64,000 bases of DNA from contig JAILWO010000002.1 in the NCBI GenBank assembly GCA_025698895.1, forward strand, positions 496,001 through 560,000, read 5' to 3'. This DNA is from Rhizobiaceae bacterium (GTDB taxonomy: Bacteria > Pseudomonadota > Alphaproteobacteria > Rhizobiales > Rhizobiaceae). Positions 38,811-47,126 of this stretch are shown here, in pieces; position 1 is the first letter of the stretch, and each line of letters begins with the position of its first letter. The notes beneath the pieces are model-generated. The model was not told where the DNA came from. It did not search any database and worked only from the letters and a program-made list of their open reading frames with translations. The position numbers and the translations under genes are program-made.

Positions 38811-39442
38811 TTCGCCCTGAGGCTTTCATAAGAGATCATGACATGCTCGGCGAAGGCGGGACGCTTCGTCAGGCGCTCGTAGTGACGGTCGAGATTGGGC
38901 GTCTGCGTGCGCTCGAAGGGCAGCGTGTAATAGCGGTAGAGCTGGTGGGCGAAGATGATGTCGGCGAAGGTCGGGGCATCGCCGAAGAGGAACGGTCCGT
39001 CGCCGATCCGCGCATCGGCGATCGCCGCCGCCTTGGCGAGCTGCTTTACCGACATCTCGACCAGCGCCATGTTGCGGTCCGCCTCGCGCGTGCGAACCAT
39101 CTGCATGAAGATCGGGTTCATCGCCGTCGCGAATGTGGTCTTGGCCCACTCCGCCCACATGTCGAGCGGCGCGCGCTCGACGGGGTCCTTCGGCCAGAAG
39201 CGGTCGTCGCCGTATTTCGCGCCGAGATAACGCACGATCGCCGCGCTCTCGAACATGGTCAGGTCGCCGTCCTGGATGACGGGAACGAGGCCGTTCGGGT
39301 TCATGGCCAGGAATTCGGGCGTGTCGGTGCCGCCGAACGGTCCCGACACGTCGTGCCGCTCATAGGGAAGGCCCAGTTCGGCGATCGCCCACATGACGAT
39401 CTGGACGTTGACCGACGACGCGCGGCCATGGACGGTGATCAT
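38807..39442 (-). CDS. Glutathione S-transferase family protein
   Basis: 211 aa from ATG 39442, one base after the betC stop. The N-terminal thioredoxin-like domain holds GRASSVNVQIVMWAIAELG, NPNGLVPVIQDGDLTMFES and AIVRYLGAKYG. The helical C-terminal domain follows, with GDAPTFADIIFAHQLYRY. The G-site SNAIL/TRAIL-type ES pair is in FESAAI. It probably conjugates or transfers glutathione to an unknown electrophile, possibly protecting against betaine aldehyde or sulfated substrates, but that is guesswork. The start is chosen because the GAGGAGA site precedes it and the longer frame has no family match. Confidence 0.88.
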   Translation of the reverse strand: MITVHGRASSVNVQIVMWAIAELGLPYERHDVSGPFGGTDTPEFLAMNPNGLVPVIQDGDLTMFESAAIVRYLGAKYGDDRFWPKDPVERAPLDMWAEWAKTTFATAMNPIFMQMVRTREADRNMALVEMSVKQLAKAAAIADARIGDGPFLFGDAPTFADIIFAHQLYRYYTLPFERTQTPNLDRHYERLTKRPAFAEHVMISYESLRAK

Positions 39443-39443
39443 G

Positions 39444-40970
39444 TCATTCTCCTCTCGGGAAGCGCTGGTCCTCTTCCAGCCGGTTGAGATCCATGTGGTT
39501 GCGCATGTAGCGCTCGGACGCCTTCTGCAGCGGCTGGAAGTCCCAGGGATAGTAGGCTCCGTTCCTGAGTGCCGGATAGACCACCCAGCGCCGGGCCTGG
39601 CTCTCGCGGACCTCCGCGTCGAAGCGCGCCATGTCCCAGCGGCCGCGGACCTTCTCCATGAAACCGGCGACCAGATCGGCATGGGCCGGATCGGCGGCGA
39701 GATTGGTCAGCTCGGCCGGATCGGATTCAAGATCAAACAGTTGCGGCGGGTCGATCTCGCAATGGACGAATTTGTACCGGCCCTCGCGGATCGCAACGAG
39801 CGGCGCGTAGGACCCTTCGGCGGCGTATTCCATCACGACCGCCTGCTTGCGCGGCTCGCCCTTCATCATCGGAACCAGCGACTGCCCGTCGGTCCACGGC
39901 ATGATGGCGCTCATGTCGATGCCGGCCAGGTCGCACAGCGTCGGCAGGATATCGAGGTTGGAGACCGGCGCGTCGTGGCGGCCGGGCGTGACGCCAGGCC
40001 CGGCGATCATCAGGGGCACGCGCGAGGAGCCCTCGAAGAAGCTCATCTTGAACCACAGGCCGCGCTCGCCGATCATGTCGCCGTGATCCGAGCAGAACAC
40101 GATGATCGTGTCGTCGAGCTGCCGCGTGCGCTCGAGCGTGTCGATCAGCTCGCCGACTTTGTCGTCCAGATAGGAGATGTTGGCGAAGTAGCCGCGCCGC
40201 GAGCGCTGGACGTTCTCGGGCTTGATGTCGAAGGAATCGTAGTCGCTCGCCCTGTAGAGGCGCTGCGAATGAGGATCCTGCTCGTCATAGGGGATGAAGC
40301 CGACCTCCGGCTCGAGCTTTTCGCAGTCCTCGTAGAGATCCCAGTATTTCCTGCGCGCCACATAGGGGTCGTGCGGATGGGTGAAGGAGACCGTCAGGCT
40401 CCAGGGGCGGCGATCCTTGTCCTGCGAGGCGCGCGCAAACTGGTAGAGCTTCTGCACGCCGTGGAAGCAGACCTCGTCGTCGAACTCCATCTGATTGGTG
40501 ATCTCGGCCACGCCCGCGCCGGTGACCGAGCCAAGATTGTGATACCACCAGTCGATGCGCTCGCCGGGCTTGCGATAGTCGGGCGTCCAGCCGAAATCGG
40601 CCGGATAGACGTCGGTGGTCATGCGCTCCTCGAAGCCGTGGAGCTGGTCCGGACCGACGAAATGCATCTTGCCCGACAGGCAGGTGTGGTAGCCGGCGGA
40701 GCGAAGATGATGCGGATAGCAGGGAATATCGGACTTGAACTCGGCCGCGTTGTCGTAGACGCGGGTGCGCGACGGCAACTGACCGCTCATGAAGGAGGCT
40801 CGGCCCGGCGCGCAGAGCGGCGAGGCGGTGTAGTTGTTGACGAAGCGGGCCGAGCGCTCCGCAAGCGCCCTGAGATGCGGCGTGTGCAGGAAATCGGCCG
40901 GCCCGTCGGGAAACAGAGTGCCGTTCAACTGGTCGACCATGATGACGAGAATGTTCGGTCGGCGCGTCAT
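39444..40970 (-). CDS. betC: Choline sulfatase
   Basis: 508 aa. It hydrolyses choline-O-sulfate to choline and sulfate in the cytoplasm, feeding BetA/BetB. The sulfatase signature [14 protein letters not shown] (Cys53 becomes formylglycine, C-x-P-x-R form) and the metal-binding start [12 protein letters not shown] are clear. [15 protein letters not shown] is the second metal motif. Its stop is one base from the GST start, and its start overlaps betI by 4 bp. The presence of betC is typical of rhizobia, which use choline-O-sulfate as osmoprotectant and sulfur source. Confidence 0.95.
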   Translation of the reverse strand: MTRRPNILVIMVDQLNGTLFPDGPADFLHTPHLRALAERSARFVNNYTASPLCAPGRASFMSGQLPSRTRVYDNAAEFKSDIPCYPHHLRSAGYHTCLSGKMHFVGPDQLHGFEERMTTDVYPADFGWTPDYRKPGERIDWWYHNLGSVTGAGVAEITNQMEFDDEVCFHGVQKLYQFARASQDKDRRPWSLTVSFTHPHDPYVARRKYWDLYEDCEKLEPEVGFIPYDEQDPHSQRLYRASDYDSFDIKPENVQRSRRGYFANISYLDDKVGELIDTLERTRQLDDTIIVFCSDHGDMIGERGLWFKMSFFEGSSRVPLMIAGPGVTPGRHDAPVSNLDILPTLCDLAGIDMSAIMPWTDGQSLVPMMKGEPRKQAVVMEYAAEGSYAPLVAIREGRYKFVHCEIDPPQLFDLESDPAELTNLAADPAHADLVAGFMEKVRGRWDMARFDAEVRESQARRWVVYPALRNGAYYPWDFQPLQKASERYMRNHMDLNRLEEDQRFPRGE

Positions 40971-41557
40971 GAAAACCCGGACTCCCCAAGCTGGAGGTTG
41001 AAATATTCCTCGACGAGCGAAATCGCCGTCGGCGCGTCGGGCGCGGAATGGGCCAGCGCGCGGCGGATATAAAGGCCGTCGATCATAGCGGCCGCCCCTT
41101 CGGCGACATGGCGCGCGCGCTCGCGCGGCAGGAAGGCGATCAAGGCGTCGACCAGGTTGGAATTGAGGCGCCGCGCATAGATGCGCAGCAGGCGGCGAAG
41201 CGGCGGCGAGCGCTGCGCCTCGACATAGAAGGCAAGCCAGGCCGCTACGATCTCGGCCCTGAACTGGCTGTCGGAAAACGACACCGCCACGATGCGCCCG
41301 AGCCGCTCCCTGGCAACGCCCACGCCGCGCAGGGCGGCGCGCCCCTCCGACGCCAGGTCGGCCAGGATGGCGCGCATCGTCGCTTCCAGGAGCTGGTCCT
41401 TGGCGCCGAAATAGTGATGGGCAAGCGCGGCCGAGACGCCGGCGCGCCCGGCTATGTCGGACATGGTCACGTCGAGCGAGCCGCGCTCGCCGATCGCGGC
41501 GATGGCGGCATCGATGAGCGCGCGGCGGCGCAGGGGCTCCATTCCGACCTTGGGCAT
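40967..41557 (-). CDS. betI: TetR-family repressor BetI
   Basis: 196 aa. It begins [26 protein letters not shown], the conserved BetI start (quoted in part), with the TetR helix-turn-helix [23 protein letters not shown]. BetI represses bet genes and is released by choline. It is the first gene of the betI-betC-GST-dehydratase-betA unit. A 7-2-7 dyad lies 16 bp upstream of its start. A diverged second copy of its first 17 codons lies at 42308-42356. Confidence 0.94.
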   Translation of the reverse strand: MPKVGMEPLRRRALIDAAIAAIGERGSLDVTMSDIAGRAGVSAALAHHYFGAKDQLLEATMRAILADLASEGRAALRGVGVARERLGRIVAVSFSDSQFRAEIVAAWLAFYVEAQRSPPLRRLLRIYARRLNSNLVDALIAFLPRERARHVAEGAAAMIDGLYIRRALAHSAPDAPTAISLVEEYFNLQLGESGFS

Positions 41558-41572
41558 GCGCTTAGGCTATTG

Positions 41573-41588
41573 TTGATTGAGCAATCAA
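41573..41588. promoter_or_regulatory. Probable BetI operator
   Basis: TTGATTGAGCAATCAA is a perfect 7-bp inverted repeat with a 2-bp centre, followed by a further TCAA. It lies 16-31 bp upstream of the betI start. It resembles the TTGA...TCAA type sites bound by BetI in enteric and vibrio bet loci, so it probably mediates choline-dependent autorepression of the whole minus-strand unit. Confidence 0.7.
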
Positions 41589-41719
41589 TCAAGGAAAAGT
41601 GGCAACCAATTCCCGCATTCGCCATTCATTCATGGACGTGCCGGAGCGACCGGCGATATGGGAGCACCGCAGTCAGCGGTGCCCACGGTGTGGACTCGGG
41701 AAGAAGGAAGGCCTAGTTT

Positions 41720-41742
41720 ATCACCAGGTATTACCAGGTGAT
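41720..41742. promoter_or_regulatory. Palindromic operator of the ParD/ParE-type module
   Basis: Two 11-bp arms, ATCACCAGGTA and TACCAGGTGAT, flank a single T at 41731; 10 of 11 positions pair. CCAGGT also repeats directly at a 10-bp step. It ends 11 bp before the GTG start of the ribbon-helix-helix antitoxin, so it is the likely site for autorepression. Confidence 0.7.
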
Positions 41743-41753
41743 GCGAGGCAAAG

Positions 41754-42026
41754 GTGGCAACGTCTCTCAAGATCGACGATACGCTGAAAGGGCGGGTTCA
41801 GCAGCTCGCCAGCCAACGCCGCCGCTCGCCGCATTGGATCATGCTCGAAGCCATCCAACAATATGTCGAGCGCGAGGAAGCCCGCGAGAGCTTGAAGCAG
41901 GAGGCTTTGGCGTCTTGGGCGGCCTACAAGGAAACCGGCCGCCATCTGACCGGCAAGGAAGTCAGCGCCTGGTTGAACAGTTGGGGCACCGATGACGAGA
42001 TGCCGGCGCCAGAGTGCCACGAGTAA
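41754..42026 (+). CDS. Ribbon-helix-helix (CopG/ParD-type) antitoxin
   Basis: 90 aa from a GTG at 41754. The short N-terminal strand ATSLKIDDTLKGRVQQLASQR and the following helices SPHWIMLEAIQQYVEREEARE make a CopG-like RHH DNA-binding domain (about residues 1-45). The remainder, including GRHLTGKEVSAWLNSWG, is the toxin-binding tail. Its last 13 bases overlap the toxin gene. It should dimerise on the palindrome at 41720-41742. Confidence 0.86.
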   Translation: MATSLKIDDTLKGRVQQLASQRRRSPHWIMLEAIQQYVEREEARESLKQEALASWAAYKETGRHLTGKEVSAWLNSWGTDDEMPAPECHE

Positions 42027-42307
42027 TCGTCACTGAAGGCGCGGCACAAGGCCTGGAGCGGTGCCGGCGGTTCCTGGCCGCAAAGGCTCCCGACGCCGCG
42101 CGGCGGGCTGGCCAAGCCATCGAGCGGCAATTCCTGTTGCTGGAGACGAGCCCGTATATCGGCCGACCGCTCGCGGAAGCGCCAGAATTGCGCGAGCTGG
42201 TGATCGCCTTCGGCGATTCCGGCTATGTGGCCCTGTATCGGCACGAGCCGGCCGACGGTGCGGTGTATATTCTGGCCTTCCGGCACCAGAAGGAGGCGGG
42301 TTATTGA
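42014..42307 (+). CDS. ParE/RelE-type toxin
   Basis: 97 aa. The profile is that of the ParE_toxin family: an N-terminal strand PRVIVTEGAAQGLERCRRFL, two helices (APDAARRAGQAIERQFLLLE), the conserved SPYIGRPL turn, RELVIAFGDSGYVALYRHE and VYILAFRHQKEAGY. ParE members poison DNA gyrase while RelE members cut mRNA; the sequence does not decide. The stop lies just before the betI-start duplicate. Confidence 0.88.
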   Translation: MPRVIVTEGAAQGLERCRRFLAAKAPDAARRAGQAIERQFLLLETSPYIGRPLAEAPELRELVIAFGDSGYVALYRHEPADGAVYILAFRHQKEAGY

Positions 42308-42356
42308 TCGCCGCAATGGCGGCGTCGATGAGAGCGCGGCGGCGCAGGGGGTTCAT
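42308..42356 (-). pseudogene. Broken second copy of the betI 5' end
   Basis: On the minus strand ATG 42356 begins [17 protein letters not shown], matching BetI residues 6-22 ([17 protein letters not shown]) with a single change. The similarity then stops at the ParE stop codon. At DNA level 42306-42363 aligns with 41492-41549 with 7 mismatches in 58 positions, in the same orientation. The toxin-antitoxin module is therefore flanked by an imperfect direct repeat of the betI start. It cannot encode a functional regulator. Confidence 0.7.
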
Positions 42357-42363
42357 TCCGACT

Positions 42364-42656
42364 CCGGACAGGCGGTCGGTACGTCAGGAGGATTTCTCCG
42401 AATGGGACGCCGAGATGGACCGGCAAGCCTATGCCGATCTTTGAGCTCGTCATGCCGACCCAATCGGCAAGCTGCCCGCCGCCGCGCGTGACAACGTCAT
42501 CCGGGAGATAAGGATGATCCTGAACGGCGGCAGAGCATGAGGATTGCTGCATCTCGGCTTTGACCAGCCGGCCAATTGTGCAGCGCGGGCCGGGTCGCTA
42601 TGTTCATGGTTGAACAGAGCAGACCAATCGCGCGGCGCCGCCGCAGGGAGAGACGC
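42364..42656. other. Non-coding or decayed sequence before the thiolase
   Basis: No supported gene. A short open stretch ends RQEDFSEWDAEMDRQAYADL (stop at 42444), and another ends RDNVIREIRMILNGGRA (stop at 42540). They resemble tails of small antitoxin- or toxin-like proteins but have no plausible starts, so they may be remnants of an earlier module. The thiolase ribosome-binding site (CAGGGAGAG) is at the right end. Confidence 0.4.
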
Positions 42657-43823
42657 ATGACCGCTTGCATCGTGGGCTGGGCGCATTCGCCCTTCGGGAA
42701 ACTCGAAGACGAGACCGTGGAATCGCTTGTCGTCAAGGTGACGACCGAGGCGATGGATCATGCCGGCATCGGCCCGGACGAGGTTGATGAGATCGTGCTC
42801 GGCCATTTCAACGGCGGCTTCTCGGCGCAGGAGTTCACCGCCAGCTTGGTGCTGCAGGCCGACGACCGGCTGCGCTTCAAGCCGGCGACGCGCATCGAGA
42901 ACGCCTGCGCGACCGGTTCGGCCGCGGTACGCCAGGGCATCCGCGCCATCGAGGCGAATGCCGCCAAGGTCGTGCTGGTGGTCGGCGTCGAGCAGATGAC
43001 GAAGACGCCGGGCCCGGAGATTGGCAGGAACCTGCTCAAGGCCTCCTACCTGCCCGAGGACGGCGACACCCCGGCCGGCTTCGCCGGCGTATTCGGCAAG
43101 ATCGCGCAGACCTATTTCCAGCGCTTCGGCGACCAGTCCGACGCGCTGGCGACCATAGCGGCGAAGAACCACAAGAACGGCGTCGACAATCCCTATGCGC
43201 AGATGCGCAAGGATTTCGGCTACGACTTCTGCCGCAACGAGAGCGAGAAGAACCCCTATGTGGCGGGGCCGCTGAAGCGCACCGACTGTTCGCTGGTCTC
43301 CGACGGCGCGGCCGCCATCGTGCTGGCCGACACGCAGACGGCGCTCGGCATGCGCCGTGCGGTCGCCTTCCGCGCCAACGAGCACGTGCAGGACTTCCTG
43401 CCGATGTCGAAGCGCGACATCATCCTGTTCGACGGCTGTTCGGAAGCCTGGTCGCGGGCGCTGAAATCGGCCGGCGTGGCGCTGGACGACCTGTCCTTCG
43501 TCGAGACGCATGACTGCTTCACGATCGCTGAACTGATCGAGTACGAGGCGATGGGGCTGGCGAAGCCGGGCGAGGGCGCGAAGATCGCGCTCGAGGGCTA
43601 CACCGCCAAGGACGGCCGGCTGCCGGTCAACCCGTCGGGCGGGCTGAAGGCCAAGGGCCATCCGATCGGCGCGACGGGGGTCTCCATGCACGCGCTGTCG
43701 GCCATGCAGCTGACCGGCGAGGCGGGCGGCATACAGGTGCCGGGCGCGAAGCTGGCTGGCATCTTCAACATGGGCGGCGCGGCCGTGGCGAACTACGTCT
43801 CCATTCTCGAACGGATCAAGTGA
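42657..43823 (+). CDS. Thiolase-family acetyl-CoA acyltransferase (SCP-x type)
   Basis: 388 aa from ATG 42657, with GGGAG 8-9 bp before it. The nucleophile motif is IENACATGSAAVRQG (Cys84). The active-site pair HDCFTIAELIEYEA and GGLKAKGHPIGATGVS complete the SCP-x/thiolase signature (Cys, His, His). This subgroup lacks the long loop of classical degradative thiolases and acts on branched or sterol-like acyl-CoAs, or is uncharacterised. Its stop overlaps the next gene by 4 bp. A beta-ketoacyl-CoA cleavage role is likely, with unknown substrate. Confidence 0.88.
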   Translation: MTACIVGWAHSPFGKLEDETVESLVVKVTTEAMDHAGIGPDEVDEIVLGHFNGGFSAQEFTASLVLQADDRLRFKPATRIENACATGSAAVRQGIRAIEANAAKVVLVVGVEQMTKTPGPEIGRNLLKASYLPEDGDTPAGFAGVFGKIAQTYFQRFGDQSDALATIAAKNHKNGVDNPYAQMRKDFGYDFCRNESEKNPYVAGPLKRTDCSLVSDGAAAIVLADTQTALGMRRAVAFRANEHVQDFLPMSKRDIILFDGCSEAWSRALKSAGVALDDLSFVETHDCFTIAELIEYEAMGLAKPGEGAKIALEGYTAKDGRLPVNPSGGLKAKGHPIGATGVSMHALSAMQLTGEAGGIQVPGAKLAGIFNMGGAAVANYVSILERIK

Positions 43824-44350
43824 GGCGGCCGACGCGCACCACCGGATCGGCAGGGCGGGCCGCCGCGCGGCTCGCCCTTTGCGCGTTGGTTCTGGCGGTC
43901 GCGCCCGGCATCGCGAAGGCCGGTCCCGACGACGCGACGGCGGTGGCCGAGCGCTTCTGCGCCCTGCAGGCCAAGGGCGATGACGCCGCACTTCGTCCGA
44001 TGCTGAGCACTGCCCTGGCCGACCTTCTTTCGGAGGCGGAGGAGCGCAACGCGATCATCGCCAGCGGTGCGCCCGACGAGAAGCCGCCGCTCGGCGACGG
44101 TATACCCTGGCGGACATTTCCGGACGTGACGGAGGCATGCGCGCCGGCTTCAGTGCGCGAGACCGACAATGCGACGCTGGTGGCGGTCCGCTACCGCATC
44201 GCGGGCGAAGAGGCCGGCTGGAAGGATACGCTGGTGCTGAGACGCGAGAACGGCCGGCTGGCGATCGACGACGTGATGTACCAGCTCTTCCCGACCGACA
44301 CCTATCGCGGCAGCCTCAGGCGCTTCCTCAAGGACAGTTTTGATCAGTAG
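43820..44350 (+). CDS. Hypothetical secreted protein
   Basis: 176 aa, GTG start overlapping the thiolase stop. A signal peptide is evident (positive RRPTRTTGSAGR, hydrophobic AARLALCALVLAVAPGIAKA, cleavage after AKA). The mature part contains DDATAVAERFCALQAKGDDAALRPML and later VAVRYRIAGEEAGWKDTLVLRRENGRLAIDDVMY, a layout like NTF2/DUF3828-type periplasmic proteins in which a strand-rich C-terminus ends in a conserved function-unknown motif. It is probably periplasmic. It overlaps the convergent DUF3750 gene by 7 bp. Confidence 0.72.
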   Translation: MRRPTRTTGSAGRAAARLALCALVLAVAPGIAKAGPDDATAVAERFCALQAKGDDAALRPMLSTALADLLSEAEERNAIIASGAPDEKPPLGDGIPWRTFPDVTEACAPASVRETDNATLVAVRYRIAGEEAGWKDTLVLRRENGRLAIDDVMYQLFPTDTYRGSLRRFLKDSFDQ

Positions 44351-45084
44351 AGCGCCACGCGGCCGAAGGCCGGGATCTTGAGCGCGGGATGCAGGATGTC
44401 GACGCCCGCGACCAGTCCCAGGAAATGCAGCTCCAGCCCGACCGCCTTGCCGATGGCGAAACCGGCCAGACCGCCAAAGGTGACGTGCAGGTTCATGCCG
44501 TCGGCCGAGAGACCGGCGGCGAACAGGCCGGGCGCGAAGTCGCGGCCGGCGGCGTTGGGCGGCAGGCAGGCACCCAGCTGCGGCACCGACCGCGTGACGT
44601 GGGCGACGAAGGAATTGGAGTTCGGGCCCGGCCAGATGTGATAGTCGCCGGCGCGCGACCACGGGTAGCTGGCGATCGCGGCCCGCATGGCCGGCAGCAT
44701 GGCCGCCGCCTCCGCGCCATGCGCCTCGCACACGATCCGCGGCTCGTTCGAATACCAGCGCCCGTCGGCCGGCCGGTGATTGCGGCGCACCGGCTCCCCC
44801 CAGCCGACCTTGTCGTAGCGCTCGTAATCGGCGGCGCCCTCGTCCTTGAGCACGACCCAGCTGTGAACCGAAAACGCGCCCTTGAGGCCGCCGGTCCGCG
44901 CGGCGAGCACATAGACCGCCGCCGGCGCGTCCGTGGACGGCGCGGGCAGCAGGCCGCTCGACGACCAGTCGGCGCGGCTCCAAGAGACCGGACGTTCCTT
45001 GACCGACCACCAGCCCATCGTGGCCAGCGCGGGCAGAAGGAAGACGACGGCGATGAACAGCGCACCGAAGCGGACCGCGATCAT
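44344..45084 (-). CDS. DUF3750 domain membrane-anchored protein
   Basis: 246 aa from ATG 45084. An N-terminal hydrophobic helix (AVRFGALFIAVVFLLPALATMGWW) anchors it. It is followed by the conserved DUF3750 body: VYVLAARTGGLKGAFSVHSWVVLK, PRIVCEAHGAEAAAMLPAM, PWSRAGDYHIWPGPNSNSFVAHV and HVTFGGLAGFAIGKAVGLE. The His/Ser/Asn-rich WPGPNSNSF stretch is reminiscent of permuted NlpC/P60-like enzymes, but the function is not established. It is divergent from the asparaginase gene. Confidence 0.84.
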   Translation of the reverse strand: MIAVRFGALFIAVVFLLPALATMGWWSVKERPVSWSRADWSSSGLLPAPSTDAPAAVYVLAARTGGLKGAFSVHSWVVLKDEGAADYERYDKVGWGEPVRRNHRPADGRWYSNEPRIVCEAHGAEAAAMLPAMRAAIASYPWSRAGDYHIWPGPNSNSFVAHVTRSVPQLGACLPPNAAGRDFAPGLFAAGLSADGMNLHVTFGGLAGFAIGKAVGLELHFLGLVAGVDILHPALKIPAFGRVALY

Positions 45085-45199
45085 GCGGCGATTTCCCTCG
45101 TGTTGAGTGTCCCTCCCGACGCTTTGCGGGATGGACTCCATGACGTGGCTCGCAATAGTTGAGCCATTCCTTCATCAAGTCCAGAATCAAGGAAAGAAC

Positions 45200-46204
45200 A
45201 TGACCGACCCGGTTCTCGTGCAGGTGCTGCGCGGCAACATCGTCGAGAGCGAGCATCGTGGCGCGGTGGCCGTGTCGGACGCGGACGGCGCCGTCGTGCT
45301 TTCGCTGGGCGATATCGACAAACCCGTCTTTCCACGTTCGGCCGTGAAGGCGATCCAGGCGCTTCCTTTCGTCGAAAGCGGGGCGGCCGACGCCTATGGA
45401 TTTGGGGAGGCCGAGATCGCGCTCGCCTGCGCCTCGCACAGCGGCGAGGACAGGCATCTGGAGACGGCGCGCTCGATGCTGGCCGCCGCCGGGCTGGACG
45501 AGGCGGCGCTCGAATGCGGGCCGCACTGGCCCGCCCGACAGGAGGTCCTGATCGACAGAGCCGCGCGCGGCCAGACGCCGACCCGGCTGTGGAACAACTG
45601 CTCGGGCAAGCATTCGGGCTTCCTGTGCGGCTGCCGGCACATCGGCCTCGACCACAGGGGCTATGTCGGGCCCGACCATCCTTACCAGCGCCTGATCGCC
45701 GAGACGATGACGCAGGTGACGGGCGCCGCTCACGACCGGACGAACGCCGCCACCGACGGCTGCTCGATCCCGACCTACGCCGTGCCGCTGCGAAGCCTGG
45801 CGCTGGGCTTCGCGCGCATGGCCACCGGCCAGAGGCTTAGCGCCGAACGGGCGAAGGCGGCCAGGCGCGTTCTCGGCGCGTGCATGGCCGAGCCGTTCAT
45901 GGTGGCCGGCACCGGCCGCGCCTGCACGAAACTGATGGAGGCGGCACCGGGGCGCATCTTCGCCAAGACGGGCGCGGAAGGCGTGTTCTGCGCGGCGCTG
46001 CCCGAAGCTGGCCTCGGCATCGCGGTCAAGTGCGACGACGGCGCGGGTCGCGCCGCCGAGGCTATCGTCGCGGCGGTGCTCGCGCGGTTTCTCGGCGACG
46101 ATCCCGAACTCTCGGCTCGTCTTCGGGGCCTGACCGCGCCCCCGATTCACAACTGGGCCGGGGAGATGGTCGGCCGGATCGACGTCTTAGCCATCGCGCC
46201 GTGA
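45200..46204 (+). CDS. ansA: L-asparaginase, Rhizobium type (Asparaginase_II family)
   Basis: 334 aa from ATG 45200 with AAGGAAAG before it. This is the serine-protease-like asparaginase family first described from Rhizobium etli, unrelated to the E. coli enzymes. Visible conserved stretches are RGNIVESEHRGAVAV, FPRSAVKAIQALPF, ALACASHSGEDRH, LWNNCSGKHSGFLC (Ser-Lys pair of the active site) and TDGCSIPTYAVPL. It hydrolyses asparagine to aspartate and ammonia in the cytoplasm. A weak promoter (TTGAGC, 17 bp, CAGAAT) may lie at about 45161-45189. Confidence 0.93.
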   Translation: MTDPVLVQVLRGNIVESEHRGAVAVSDADGAVVLSLGDIDKPVFPRSAVKAIQALPFVESGAADAYGFGEAEIALACASHSGEDRHLETARSMLAAAGLDEAALECGPHWPARQEVLIDRAARGQTPTRLWNNCSGKHSGFLCGCRHIGLDHRGYVGPDHPYQRLIAETMTQVTGAAHDRTNAATDGCSIPTYAVPLRSLALGFARMATGQRLSAERAKAARRVLGACMAEPFMVAGTGRACTKLMEAAPGRIFAKTGAEGVFCAALPEAGLGIAVKCDDGAGRAAEAIVAAVLARFLGDDPELSARLRGLTAPPIHNWAGEMVGRIDVLAIAP

Positions 46205-46356
46205 CTAGGCCCGTCCCGTCGACGCGGGCGGGACTGTGAAGATCGATACAGTAGCGGCGACGGGAACGGTCCATGATCGGCGGCATCTGAAATATGAAAC
46301 CCGCCAGCCGCTCCCGCCGATCGCCGGGGCGCGTTCGGCGTTCGACCGGAGCGGAG

Positions 46357-47076
46357 ATGAAGATGGCAAGCGTGTTGGCGAAGAAGGGCTATGCGGGCAG
46401 CTACGTGGAGTCCGTCCAGAGGCGGCTCAACAAGGCCCTGACGCATCTGTCGCTGGTGCCGGACGGCAAGTTCGGGACCAACACCGAGAACGCCGTGATC
46501 GAGTACCAGAACAAGTTTCATCTCATCCCCGACGGGATCGTCGGCGCCTTCACGGACGCGGTGCTGTTCGAGCGCTCCTATTCCCGCCTCGTCAGGCGTC
46601 CCGACGAAGTCTATCAGGCATCGCCCCTGAATTGCTGGGCGGCGGCGACCGAAAGCTGGCTGTCGACGCGCGGCGACCGCCGCAAGTGGACGCAGGAACA
46701 GCTGATCGAGGGGCTGAAGGAAGACGGCGGCGCGCGCGCCGACGGCGCGCTCAAGATCCCCGCCGGCGAGACACTCTGGCAAAGCTATGTCGGCCTTCGG
46801 CCGATCGCCAAGGCGGCGTCCGAATTCTTCGCAGAGACCGCCGCCAACCGGATGTCGGCCAACGGGCCGCTGATGGTCGGCTACAAGCCCGCGGGCGGCG
46901 CGGTCGGCCATGTCGAGGTCATGTGGGGCACGACGATCCACAAGGGCGAGCCGGCCGTCGTGACCATGGACCCGCTGCGCAAGGCAAGCCATATGAAGGT
47001 GATCCGCATTTCCGAACTCCACGCCATGTCGGGCAGGGTGACGACCTGGATGCCGGCGGTGCCGACGCTGCACTGA
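46357..47076 (+). CDS. Peptidoglycan-binding domain plus papain-like cysteine protease
   Basis: 239 aa from ATG 46357 (46363 or 46294 are alternatives). Residues about 12-70 form a PG_binding_1 repeat: VESVQRRLNKAL, then PDGKFGTNTENAVIEYQNKF and PDGIVGAFTDAVL. Residues 85-210 match the papain-like (AvrRpt2/C39-like) fold, with Gln87 and Cys93 in YQASPLNCWAAATESW, His185 in AVGHVEVMWG and Asp205 in VVTMDPLRK. No signal peptide or membrane helix is seen at any of the possible starts. A cell-wall-targeting domain joined to a protease without a classical export signal suggests a secreted effector or an immunity-linked toxin, but there is no secretion locus nearby. The function is unknown. Confidence 0.78.
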   Translation: MKMASVLAKKGYAGSYVESVQRRLNKALTHLSLVPDGKFGTNTENAVIEYQNKFHLIPDGIVGAFTDAVLFERSYSRLVRRPDEVYQASPLNCWAAATESWLSTRGDRRKWTQEQLIEGLKEDGGARADGALKIPAGETLWQSYVGLRPIAKAASEFFAETAANRMSANGPLMVGYKPAGGAVGHVEVMWGTTIHKGEPAVVTMDPLRKASHMKVIRISELHAMSGRVTTWMPAVPTLH

Positions 47077-47126
47077 GGGCAGGGCGCGGGCGTCCGGGGG
47101 TGACGGGCGAGGCATGGCCGATCGCT

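Noticed and set aside
38843-41072. Plus-strand frames across the GST and betC genes
   Set aside because: They are antisense to genes with clear catalytic signatures and lack start sites.
44351-45083. Plus-strand frame opposite the DUF3750 gene
   Set aside because: The minus strand carries the conserved DUF3750 blocks and a good start; the opposite frame shows only shadow composition.
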